This document shows, piece by piece, positions 1-5,912 of a stretch of DNA of 7,218 nucleotides (position 1 is its first letter; each line of letters starts with the position of its first letter). Source of the stretch: Dehalococcoidia bacterium. GTDB taxonomy: Bacteria; Chloroflexota; Dehalococcoidia; GIF9; AB-539-J10. The stretch is taken from positions 1-7,218 of the forward strand of contig JAUVYD010000076.1 in NCBI GenBank assembly GCA_030603265.1, written 5' to 3'. Below the pieces are notes generated by a model, which ran no database searches, had not been told where the DNA came from, and saw only the letters and a list, made by a program, of their open reading frames with translations. Position numbers and translations under genes: made by a program.

Positions 1-362
1 GTCCGGAATTCCCAGCCCCAGACGAGCAGGGTAATGCCCTCGATTGCAAAGGCGAAGCCGACGGTCAGAAACGCGAGTGTGGAGCCCGACGCCCCCCGTG
101 CCGGATATATGATGAACCGATACAGAACCGCCCCGCTGAGCGACGCCAGGCACACCGCCAGGAATACGGCGGGGACCAGCGGCAACCCCATCGCGCAGAG
201 ACTCACCGTGAACATGCCCCCGAGCATCACAAACTCGCCCTGGGCAAGGTTCAGCACACGTGTCACGCCGTAGACGACGTACAGGCCCAGCCCGAGTGCA
301 GCGTAGATGCACCCGAGCGTGAGCCCGCTTATGAGCGATTGCAGAACCGTGGAAGCGTCCAA
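1..362 (-). CDS. livH: Branched-chain amino acid type ABC transporter permease, LivH family (partial, runs off left edge)
   Basis: Inner-membrane permease of a HAAT-type ABC importer (BPD_transp_2 family), one of two permeases that take substrate from the LivK-type binding protein encoded just upstream. About 120 N-terminal residues are visible. They are hydrophobic, and the family signature is clear around residues 32-50: GVTRVLNLAQGEFVMLGG, followed by a membrane segment and the RFIIYPAR turn. The start is TTG at 362. The codon before it is TAG, so no earlier start exists in this frame, and the next Met lies inside the conserved motif. Only 10 bases separate it from the livK stop, which indicates co-transcription. 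A weak GAG-type ribosome site precedes it, so translation may be coupled to livK. The rest of this gene, and probably livM/livG/livF, lie outside the window. Amino acid specificity is a family assumption; other HAAT systems import urea, amides or aromatic acids. Confidence 0.93.
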   Translation of the reverse strand, partial: MDASTVLQSLISGLTLGCIYAALGLGLYVVYGVTRVLNLAQGEFVMLGGMFTVSLCAMGLPLVPAVFLAVCLASLSGAVLYRFIIYPARGASGSTLAFLTVGFAFAIEGITLLVWGWEFR

Positions 363-372
363 CTATCTCGCG

Positions 373-1575
373 CTAGTCCGCCATCGTCTTGACGAGGATC
401 TTTTGGCCGTCACGGAACGTAACGAGCACCTCCTTGGGCACCACCCGTCCGTAGTGGTCATCGGATGTAATCGTGTAGGTGCCCATGAAAAGGCTCAGAT
501 TCTCCGTTTGCTCGAACGCGTCCCTGACCTGGCTGCGCGCCTTCGAGACGTCACTCAAGTCGGGGTTCGCTCGCTCGAAACCGTCAGCGATGAACATGAT
601 GATCTGCGCTCCAATGGCCTGCCACATCGCCGGAGGACGCCCGTACTCGGCCGAGAACGACTCCTCGAAGTCTCCACACAACTGCTTGTCCGGATCGCTG
701 TCCGGAAGCTGTCGCCACATCGTGAGCTTCGAGTCGATACATACCACTGAAGGCTCCATCTCGTAGTATTCCCGGAAGGCCTCCACATAACTGGGTGACG
801 ACTGGGCCGGTGTGGTAACAATGGGAAGGTCAATCCCCATCTCGCGAGCCTGCTTGACGGCCAGAGCGCCGGCAGGGCCACTACCCCAGATGAAGATAGA
901 CTCTGCACCGGATGCCTTGATGTTGGCAAGCTGAGGTGTCATATCGGTCGCTGCAGGATCGAAGTGCTGAATGTCCACCATCTCGATGCCCATAGTGGGG
1001 GCGACCAAGTTGAGGTAGTGCTCGCCACCCTCGCCGTAGCCGCTGTTCTCTATCAGTCCCGCGCACGTGCCGACACCAACGTCGTCCTTCAGGTAGCCTA
1101 GCGGCAGGGGTATGTAGTCCTCCTCGCTTGCAATCGGCTTGAAGGCCCATTTGCCGAGCTGGTCGTTGATCAGTCCTGTGCCCGACATGACGATACCGGG
1201 CGTCTCATTCTCGTTCAGGACGGGCACCATACTGTGGGCAAGGCCTGTGGCCGTGAGGCACGCAAGGGCGGGAACCTCATCCACCTCTATGAGCTTCTGT
1301 GCGGCCAGCGCAGTCTCGGTCGAGCTTCCTTTGTCGTCGTACAGTACAAGCTCTATCGGCATGCCATTGATGCCACCGGCCTCATTTATCTGGTCGACAA
1401 CGAGCTGCGCACCGTCAATCGCGGGCAGCCCGAGTCCGCTGTAAGGCCCTGTCTGAGACGCGATGATTCCAATCTTGTACGAGTCCGGCGTCCCGCTCGA
1501 TGCGCATCCGGCGGGGCCCATGGCAAGCAGCGCAGTACAACACAGTACCGGTATCAGTCTTCGAACAATATGCAT
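373..1575 (-). CDS. livK: ABC transporter substrate-binding lipoprotein, LivK / Peripla_BP_6 family
   Basis: A 400-residue type I periplasmic-binding-fold protein that captures the substrate for the adjacent LivH permease. The N-terminus is a lipoprotein signal peptide: basic MHIVRR, a hydrophobic core, then PAGC with Cys24 as the likely lipidated residue (Pro at -3 is not ideal for a lipobox). Family hallmarks follow: IGIIASQTGPYSGLG (35-49), INEAGGINGMPIEL (63-76) and the YDDKGSS turn (79-85). The second lobe carries IFIWGSGPAGALAVKQAREMG. The length is normal for the family. The start is supported by AGGAG at 1584-1588 (read on the minus strand), 8 bases from ATG. degV ends 127 bases upstream with no obvious terminator between, so read-through is possible. 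Several extra cysteines in the mature part suggest one or more disulfides. The ligand cannot be read from sequence; amino acids are the default guess, and amides, aromatic acids or other small carboxylates are possible. Confidence 0.94.
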   Translation of the reverse strand: MHIVRRLIPVLCCTALLAMGPAGCASSGTPDSYKIGIIASQTGPYSGLGLPAIDGAQLVVDQINEAGGINGMPIELVLYDDKGSSTETALAAQKLIEVDEVPALACLTATGLAHSMVPVLNENETPGIVMSGTGLINDQLGKWAFKPIASEEDYIPLPLGYLKDDVGVGTCAGLIENSGYGEGGEHYLNLVAPTMGIEMVDIQHFDPAATDMTPQLANIKASGAESIFIWGSGPAGALAVKQAREMGIDLPIVTTPAQSSPSYVEAFREYYEMEPSVVCIDSKLTMWRQLPDSDPDKQLCGDFEESFSAEYGRPPAMWQAIGAQIIMFIADGFERANPDLSDVSKARSQVRDAFEQTENLSLFMGTYTITSDDHYGRVVPKEVLVTFRDGQKILVKTMAD

Positions 1576-1589
1576 CTGAATGACTCCTT

Positions 1590-1607
1590 CCTATTCCTAT
1601 CAATAGG
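1590..1607. promoter_or_regulatory. Short inverted repeat in the livK leader
   Basis: CCTATT (1590-1595) and AATAGG (1602-1607) form a perfect 6-bp inverted repeat around a 6-base spacer, which itself starts with CCTAT. It lies just upstream of the livK Shine-Dalgarno site. It could be an operator half-site pair or a small leader hairpin. No regulator family is recognised, and repeats this short arise by chance. Confidence 0.25.
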
Positions 1608-1702
1608 TTCGACTTCGGGGCGACTCCCAAGGGCAACACCTCCACCAGACAGATCACGCACAACACACGAGCGTGACGGATTGCACAAAAGTGACAGGAC
1701 TC

Positions 1703-2578
1703 CTACGCCGCATGAAAACCGAATGTGACGAAGCCCTCGCCGTTCTGGATAGCAGTAGCCGCCAGCCCCGGGCTCACGAACAACGCCTCGCACTGCAGCT
1801 CGCTCTCGAGCATGCTTCTCAGGCAGTCCGCATCCCGGGCAGCATTCGCGTGGACAATGGCGCCATACAGCTTCCTGTCGCCCACGCGCTCCACAGCAAT
1901 ATGGACCATCTTCCGCATGAGTTGTTTCTTGGTCCGTCCGCGGGCAATGAGCTGGACCGTCCCGCCGGTCGAATGGTCGACCCCTATCATCGCCTTGAAG
2001 CCGTTTCCTGAATGCTCCTCCGCCTCGGCCCACGGCTTGGCTTTGTATGTGCGCCCGCCTTTGTCCCGGTAGAACAGCGTCTCGAAGCAGTAGAGAGAGC
2101 ACATCGCGTCGCGCACCTCGTACGTCCTTCTCACCACTTCGTCAAATCCCGCGCTATCCATCGCGAGTGCGGCTGCTTCGATGGCTATGGGCATTTCGCC
2201 GGCCTCCACGGTGCAGGAGTCCACCACTTCGATCTGCATGGCGGGGTACTTCTCAAGCGCCAGCTTTCGAGCTTCCAGCGCAGCCTCGTAGCCCTTGCTG
2301 AAGACAGACGTCATGTGAATCGAGACGGCCGACTCTGCCCTCGACGCCGCCCACTCGTACGCGCAGAGTATCTCACCTACGGACGGAGCCGATGTCGTGG
2401 GCACCGCTTGCTTCTCCCTCAGCCGCTCATACAACCAACCCATATCAACGGTATTCTCGGGGTAGTCCTGGCCATCCACTATCGCATGAAGAGGCACGAT
2501 ACCCATGTCATACTTCTCAATTACGTCGGCAGGCACAGCTGCCGGACCATCGACTATGACGGCCACCGGTCTCTTCAT
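1703..2578 (-). CDS. DegV family protein (predicted fatty-acid-binding protein)
   Basis: A 291-residue cytoplasmic protein. DegV-fold proteins bind a fatty acid; in Firmicutes the FakB members present it to the kinase FakA. Visible family landmarks are IVPLHAIVDGQDYPENTVD (27-45), the PTTSAPS ligand-site loop (60-66), SIHMTSVFSKGYEAA (86-100), EVVDSCTVEAGE (117-128) and FETLFYRDKGGR (165-176). The length is typical. Deviations are clear: the usual N-terminal DSTAD-like motif is DGPAA (10-14), and the usual SSxLSGTY loop reads TSVFSKGY. Head-group contacts may therefore differ. ATG at 2578 is backed by GGGAG 8 bases upstream. No fakA (DAK-like kinase) gene is visible nearby. The next genes on the same strand are livK and livH, so it may head the transport operon or simply precede it. 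The fold assignment is firm, the ligand is not. Confidence 0.93.
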   Translation of the reverse strand: MKRPVAVIVDGPAAVPADVIEKYDMGIVPLHAIVDGQDYPENTVDMGWLYERLREKQAVPTTSAPSVGEILCAYEWAASRAESAVSIHMTSVFSKGYEAALEARKLALEKYPAMQIEVVDSCTVEAGEMPIAIEAAALAMDSAGFDEVVRRTYEVRDAMCSLYCFETLFYRDKGGRTYKAKPWAEAEEHSGNGFKAMIGVDHSTGGTVQLIARGRTKKQLMRKMVHIAVERVGDRKLYGAIVHANAARDADCLRSMLESELQCEALFVSPGLAATAIQNGEGFVTFGFHAA

Positions 2579-2613
2579 TGTTCAGGCTCCCTTCAGCGCA
2601 CCGGGCAAGAGGC

Positions 2614-2642
2614 ATGATACCTCGGTTCGCGATATACTGCAA
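2614..2642 (-). promoter_or_regulatory. Candidate sigma-70-type promoter for the degV-like gene
   Basis: On the minus strand TTGCAG (2637-2642) lies 17 bases before TATCAT (2614-2619), which is 5/6 to the -10 consensus but only 3/6 at -35. Transcription would start near 2607, leaving a leader of about 30 bases that contains the ribosome site. A perfect TTGACA also lies further upstream (2673-2678), but its nearest -10-like hexamer is 20 bases away. Confidence 0.4.
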
Positions 2643-2731
2643 TGCGCGTATAGTTGCCGACCCGTCATCTTTTGTCAAGCCTTAGCAGGGAGTCTTCCAG
2701 ACGGTCTTCGGTTCTGTCACCCTCCGGGCCA

Positions 2732-2743
2732 CCTGCCGGCAGG
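2732..2743. promoter_or_regulatory. 12-bp perfect palindrome, possible operator
   Basis: CCTGCCGGCAGG reads the same on both strands. It lies 15 bases upstream of the extended -10 box of the lipoprotein gene and covers the place where a -35 box would be. That position suits a dimeric regulator. No regulator gene is visible nearby. Confidence 0.35.
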
Positions 2744-2758
2744 GCTTCGCGAGGGACA

Positions 2759-2767
2759 TGCTACAAT
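2759..2767 (+). promoter_or_regulatory. Extended -10 promoter for the repeat lipoprotein gene
   Basis: TGCTACAAT matches the extended -10 pattern TGN-TATAAT with one mismatch. No good -35 lies 16-18 bases upstream, as is usual for extended -10 promoters. Transcription would start near 2774, about 30 bases before the ATG at 2805. The divergent degV-like gene lies on the other side. Confidence 0.5.
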
Positions 2768-2804
2768 ACCTCTCCCACGCAACGCAGAACAGGAGTACGT
2801 GTAG

Positions 2805-3626
2805 ATGAACAGGTTCCTCACCCACATATGCCTGCTCTCGCTGACAACCCTCATCGGAACAATGCCGCTGTTGGGATGTGACGGCGAGGTCAGCTTCACA
2901 ACTGCCTCACTGAGCGAGGCAACGATGGCTACAGGCATCGACAGCGAAAGCAAGCCTGTCGGCGCAACCAACGTATTCGAGGCCAATACGCCTGAGATCT
3001 TCTGTTCCGTGAAACTTTCCAACGCACCTTCGGACACCGAAGTCCTCTCGGAATGGGTATACATCAAAGGCGAACTCGAAGATGTGACCGACCACGTGAT
3101 TGATTCGTTTCCCGTCGTCACCGACGGCACACGATACATCGAGTTCTCAATGACCCGCCCCGATAATGGGTGGCCCACAGGCGAATACGAGATGGTCCTC
3201 TATGTCGACGGCAAAGAGAAAGTCACGCTTCCGTTCACGGTCGGCGAGACATCCGGTTCGTTCGCCACGACGGCCCCTTCCGCATCTCTCTCCGAAGCCA
3301 CCATGACGCTGGGCGTCGACAGCCAGTCCAGACCTTTGAATCCGACTACGACGTTCTCAGTCGACACGCTCGAGATATTCTGCTCGGTGCTGCTTAGCGA
3401 TGCACCTGAGGGCACGAGCATTCTCTCTGAATGGTACTACGTGAGCGGTGAGCTTGAGGACGTCACAAACCTGCTGATTGATTCTGTCCCCCTGGCGGCC
3501 GATAGCACTCAGTACGTGCAGTTCTCGCTGACTATCCCGGACAACGGATGGCCGGCGGGCGAGTACAAGCTGGTTCTCTACCTCGACGGCGCAGAGGAGG
3601 TGTCCGTCCCCTTCACGGTCGAGTAG
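2805..3626 (+). CDS. Secreted lipoprotein with two tandem 113-residue repeats, function unknown
   Basis: A 273-residue predicted lipoprotein. MNRFLTHICL and a hydrophobic run lead to the lipobox LLGC, with Cys25 lipidated. After a short linker come two copies of one domain, residues 34-146 and 160-272. Each is 113 residues and they align without gaps; I count 69 identical positions (about 61%). Shared blocks include ASLSEATM, EIFCSV, LSEW, GELEDVT and PDNGWP-GEY. Each copy has one Cys, in EIFCSV. The pattern of alternating hydrophobic residues and the closing VPFTV strand suggest a beta-sandwich (Ig-like) domain; this is inference. The start has AGGAG (2791-2795) 9 bases upstream. Two TAG stops follow in tandem. 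No catalytic motif is seen, so adhesion, ligand binding or envelope structure is more likely than enzymatic activity. The gene appears monocistronic. Confidence 0.9.
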   Translation: MNRFLTHICLLSLTTLIGTMPLLGCDGEVSFTTASLSEATMATGIDSESKPVGATNVFEANTPEIFCSVKLSNAPSDTEVLSEWVYIKGELEDVTDHVIDSFPVVTDGTRYIEFSMTRPDNGWPTGEYEMVLYVDGKEKVTLPFTVGETSGSFATTAPSASLSEATMTLGVDSQSRPLNPTTTFSVDTLEIFCSVLLSDAPEGTSILSEWYYVSGELEDVTNLLIDSVPLAADSTQYVQFSLTIPDNGWPAGEYKLVLYLDGAEEVSVPFTVE

Positions 3627-3644
3627 TAGACAGACATCCAGAAG

Positions 3645-3667
3645 GGGAGAGCTGTTGAACTGCTCCC
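3645..3667 (+). terminator. Weak hairpin after the lipoprotein gene
   Basis: GGGAG (3645-3649) and CTCCC (3663-3667) can form a 5-bp stem with a 13-base loop, followed by GTTCTTCC rather than a true U-tract. It begins 19 bases after the stop codon, so it may end the transcript, but it is a poor intrinsic terminator by sequence. Confidence 0.25.
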
Positions 3668-3758
3668 GTTCTTCCATGCTCCGGAGTCCATTCCGGCGAT
3701 GCCGGGCCAGCCTCAGAGACTTCCCACGAAGCGCTCAGCGACTACGTTGCATTGCACG

Positions 3759-3926
3759 AGGAGCCTGTCGGAGTAACAGCCCTCCTCGGCATTGGTACGA
3801 AGGGAGCAGCTCAGCACGGGGCGCAGTTGAGCTGAATGCGCACCCTTGGCCTTCGTGAAGTGGCGTGCCAACCCTGCCCTACGCTGTGTAGCCTCACCAT
3901 CAGTGTGCTTATTCCGACAGGCTCCT
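3759..3926. mobile_element. MITE-like unit bounded by 18-bp terminal inverted repeats
   Basis: The left end AGGAGCCTGTCGGAGTAA (3759-3776) and right end TTATTCCGACAGGCTCCT (3909-3926) are inverted repeats with one mismatch in 18. They enclose a 168-bp unit with no transposase. Inside are further inverted repeats: ACGAAGG/CCTTCGT (3797-3803 with 3850-3856) and CAGCTCA/TGAGCTG (3807-3813 with 3828-3834). Small size, terminal repeats and no gene fit a miniature inverted-repeat transposable element or a deletion remnant of an insertion sequence. I see no clear target-site duplication in the flanks (ends uncertain by a few bases). Read outwards, both ends encode the same YSDRLL hexapeptide. The parent IS family is not identified. 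Confidence 0.55.
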
Positions 3927-3930
3927 GGCG

Positions 3931-4185
3931 GTGTCCTGTGTTGGCATAGCGTTGAAGCATTCGGAGGAATGCGAAGCAATCTACCAGCAGATAGTCGAGA
4001 CCTGGGATAGGCCTGACTGTCAGGCATTGCTGAAGGACAACATTACTCTACCCATCGCAGAGGTCAGAGAATGGGAGAAGGCTGTTGCCGACAATGGTGA
4101 ATATGACCCTGGTTTCGACGTGTGGACACTTCTTCACGAGCCAGACGCACGCCATCCCATGACAACCATTCCCGTCGTCCGCTAG
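3931..4185 (+). CDS. Small hypothetical ORF, possibly the 3' remnant of a gene interrupted by the MITE-like unit
   Basis: An 84-codon frame from GTG to TAG. The translation is protein-like: ALKHSEECEAIYQQIVETW, then a predicted helix with AEVREWEKAVADNGEY and a Trp-rich, acidic tail (FDVWTLLHEPDA). It is acidic and balanced in composition, unlike the Arg/Ser-rich shadow frames around it. No family is recognised. The GTG lies 4 bases beyond the right end of the MITE-like unit, and the frame stays open back to a TAG at 3889 inside that unit without a better start. No Shine-Dalgarno site precedes the GTG. The simplest reading is a gene that lost its 5' part to the insertion. A genuine small protein starting at GTG 3931 or TTG 3952 remains possible. 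The next gene begins 77 bases downstream on the same strand. Confidence 0.5.
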   Translation: MSCVGIALKHSEECEAIYQQIVETWDRPDCQALLKDNITLPIAEVREWEKAVADNGEYDPGFDVWTLLHEPDARHPMTTIPVVR

Positions 4186-4188
4186 TTG

Positions 4189-4203
4189 CGAAGCATTGCT
4201 TCG
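4189..4203. repeat. Perfect hairpin just after the small ORF
   Basis: CGAAGC and GCTTCG flank ATT, giving a 6-bp stem with a 3-base loop that starts 3 bases after the stop codon at 4185. G-T pairs can extend it by two. There is no following T-run, so it is not a standard terminator. It may be a processing or attenuation element between the small ORF and the gene at 4263. Confidence 0.35.
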
Positions 4204-4262
4204 TGCACGGGCATGCTACGCTACCGACAGCAGTGGACTCTCTTCGCTGCTGGAGGTCAACT

Positions 4263-5060
4263 ATGAGTCAACCTGCTATCAGACCATCCGTGTACAAAGT
4301 CGGCTTCATAACGCCACCCGGCTGGTTCGACATATCTCCAACCGAGTTCCTACGGATAGCCCCCGACAACACGATTGTGATGCAGACAACCATGCGGCCG
4401 CACACTTTCGGCTACAGTGTGGACGAGTTTCTTGCTGCAGAACCCGAGTTGACTGCATGCGCGCATTCCCTGTCGGCAGCCGGAGCCGATGTCACGGCAC
4501 AGTTCGGATACCCGTTTTCTCTCGTTCATGGCTGGGAAAAGGCCCAGCAGGTCCAGAGAAGCATCGAGAGCGCCACGGGGACGCCGCTCGTCATGATGGG
4601 TGTGGAAGTGGTGCATGCGTTGAGACACCTCAAATGCCAGTCAATCGCCGTCGCATCCACCTACTATTCCGACAAGATGGCGAAGATGCTTACTGAGTAT
4701 CTGACAACGGCGGGACTGAACATATCGCAATCAGAAAACTGGCAATCACAGGGCATTGCCAGGGGCAAAGATTCAGATGTATTCATCGGCGAGGGCGAAT
4801 TGGACCCTATGGATTGGGAAACTCCTGTACACGCAGTTGAGAAAGCGGTCAGGGCTGTCTCACAGAACGCTCCTGATGCAGACTGTATTCTGGTTACTGG
4901 CGGGGGCATGAGGTTGCTGCATATCGCTGAGAGACTGGAGAAGGAAGTAGAGAAACCCATTGTTGCAGGAGATTTGGCCCTGTACTGGGGAATCCTTCGA
5001 CGTCTGGGCATCAAGGAAGGCGTCAAAGGACAAGGGAAGTTGCTGGCTAATCTAGTCTAG
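4263..5060 (+). CDS. Arylmalonate decarboxylase / Asp-Glu racemase-fold protein lacking the catalytic cysteine
   Basis: A 265-residue cytoplasmic protein with the two-lobed Asp/Glu racemase fold. From memory of Bordetella arylmalonate decarboxylase (AMDase), it matches along most of its length: VGFITPPG (13-20), GADVTAQFGYPFSLVHG (74-90), GTPLVMMGVEVVHALR (106-121), SIAVASTYYSD (127-137), CILVTGGGMRLLHI (208-221), KPIVAGDLALYWGILRRLGI (231-250). Substrates in the family are malonates, maleate, Asp/Glu or hydantoins. The AMDase catalytic Cys188 (context LSCGG) falls at Gly213 here (VTGGG). The maleate isomerase-type first cysteine is also absent: GYP occupies the site, keeping AMDase Gly74 as Gly82. 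A tyrosine equivalent to AMDase Tyr126 is kept (134/135). ATG 4263 is chosen because GGAGG (4252-4256) lies 6 bases upstream; the frame is open further upstream, but that stretch overlaps the small ORF and is not family-like. Cysteine-independent activity, or a binding role, must be considered. Confidence 0.88.
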   Translation: MSQPAIRPSVYKVGFITPPGWFDISPTEFLRIAPDNTIVMQTTMRPHTFGYSVDEFLAAEPELTACAHSLSAAGADVTAQFGYPFSLVHGWEKAQQVQRSIESATGTPLVMMGVEVVHALRHLKCQSIAVASTYYSDKMAKMLTEYLTTAGLNISQSENWQSQGIARGKDSDVFIGEGELDPMDWETPVHAVEKAVRAVSQNAPDADCILVTGGGMRLLHIAERLEKEVEKPIVAGDLALYWGILRRLGIKEGVKGQGKLLANLV

Positions 5061-5096
5061 TTGACTCTCCCGAAATCCCTGAATTCTGTTTCTCAT

Positions 5097-5690
5097 TCAC
5101 AATAGAGAAGCCAGCCTTCTCCCGAGGGTCTCTGCTTGCTCAAGGACTTGGGGATATTCCCGTACTTTTCCCTTATGAAAGATGCCAAGTACCGGCAATT
5201 CATCGATGACGTCATAACCCAAAGCTTCTATAGAACGGCGCATGGTCTCCAGCGTCAAGTCCATCCCCCCCTCTGCACGAGTAGCTTGCTCACCGACAAC
5301 AGCGATTATCGCTTTTCGCCCCTGGTCTGCCAGTTGGCTGGACCAGTATCCTGGACGTTCATCACTGAAGTAGTAATAGCAGTACAAACGGTCGATGAAT
5401 GATTTCGTGAGAGCGGTCAGGTTGTAGCTGTATACAGGTGATATCAATACGATTCCACCGGCTTCCCGGATCTTCGGATATATGAGCTGCATTCCATCTT
5501 GAAGTCCTGTGCACTGCTTGTCCTTGCGACACCGCTCACAAGCAATACACGGTTGGATTTGATAGTCTCGAAGCTGAATCCCCTCCGTGGCAGCGCCCTC
5601 CACACTTGCTCCCTTGAGCAACCGCTGCAGCAATATGTCCGAGTTGCCACCTTTGCGGGGGCTACCCCCTATACCCAGTATCTTCTTCAT
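5097..5690 (-). CDS. Iron-sulfur flavoprotein / NAD(P)H-dependent FMN reductase family (Isf-like)
   Basis: A 197-residue flavodoxin-like protein predicted to bind FMN and a [4Fe-4S] cluster and to shuttle electrons in the cytoplasm. GSPRKGGNSD (9-18) is the FMN-phosphate loop. Cys48, 51, 54 and 60 form CX2CX2CX5C, the compact motif of archaeal and anaerobe iron-sulfur flavoprotein (Isf), at almost the same positions as in the Methanosarcina protein. SPVYSYNLTALTKSFIDR supplies the flavin-ring loop. The length fits Isf. ATG 5690 is preferred over the in-frame ATG at 5708 because GAGGA (5696-5700) lies 5 bases before it, while nothing suitable precedes the other. It converges with the AMDase-like gene (36-base gap) and diverges from the rid gene. 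Isf proteins have been linked to reduction of oxygen and peroxide or of small electrophiles; the electron donor and acceptor here are unknown. Confidence 0.92.
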   Translation of the reverse strand: MKKILGIGGSPRKGGNSDILLQRLLKGASVEGAATEGIQLRDYQIQPCIACERCRKDKQCTGLQDGMQLIYPKIREAGGIVLISPVYSYNLTALTKSFIDRLYCYYYFSDERPGYWSSQLADQGRKAIIAVVGEQATRAEGGMDLTLETMRRSIEALGYDVIDELPVLGIFHKGKVREYPQVLEQAETLGRRLASLL

Positions 5691-5726
5691 CGCTGTCCTC
5701 GCTTCCATGGCATATCGTACGACCAG

Positions 5727-5763
5727 GCCCCCAGGCCTTTCAATCCACTTTCAGACTGGGGGC
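5727..5763. promoter_or_regulatory. 8-bp inverted repeat at the flavoprotein transcription start
   Basis: GCCCCCAG (5727-5734) and CTGGGGGC (5756-5763) are perfect inverted repeats separated by 21 bases. The distal arm overlaps the predicted +1 of the flavoprotein promoter (near 5759), so the repeat could be an operator at the start site or, within RNA, a G/C-rich leader hairpin ahead of the start codon. Confidence 0.4.
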
Positions 5764-5765
5764 AG

Positions 5766-5795
5766 ATTGTCTCATCTGCAGAAACCGACGGTCAA
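5766..5795 (-). promoter_or_regulatory. Promoter for the iron-sulfur flavoprotein gene
   Basis: On the minus strand TTGACC (5790-5795; 5/6 to -35) is followed after 18 bases by GACAAT (5766-5771; 4/6 to -10). The -10 is preceded by TGA, giving an extended -10 (TGN) element. The start would be near 5759 with a leader of about 69 bases. Confidence 0.5.
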
Positions 5796-5912
5796 TTCCT
5801 GTTCAATAGGTCTTAGCTGGCAATTTCAGTCATGCAGATGAGTGAGACTCTGTATCTTCAAGTAAGATGTACAGTGTTTTCAGGCTGACAGTGAAGCAAG
5901 GGAGGAGCAAAA

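Noticed and set aside
307..750. 147-codon plus-strand frame opposite livK
   Set aside because: Antisense shadow of a clearly coding livK frame, with no ribosome site or recognisable motif.
3713..4027. 104-codon minus-strand frame across the MITE-like unit
   Set aside because: It spans both terminal repeats, has no ribosome site and overlaps the more protein-like plus-strand ORF; it is probably a shadow frame.
4122..4262. Longer N-terminus for the AMDase-like protein (in-frame upstream start at 4122)
   Set aside because: The extra 47 residues overlap the small ORF and do not resemble the family. ATG 4263 has a well-placed GGAGG.
5691..5708. Upstream ATG (5708) for the iron-sulfur flavoprotein
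   Set aside because: No ribosome site before it; family proteins start at about MKKILGIGGSPR, and GAGGA precedes ATG 5690.
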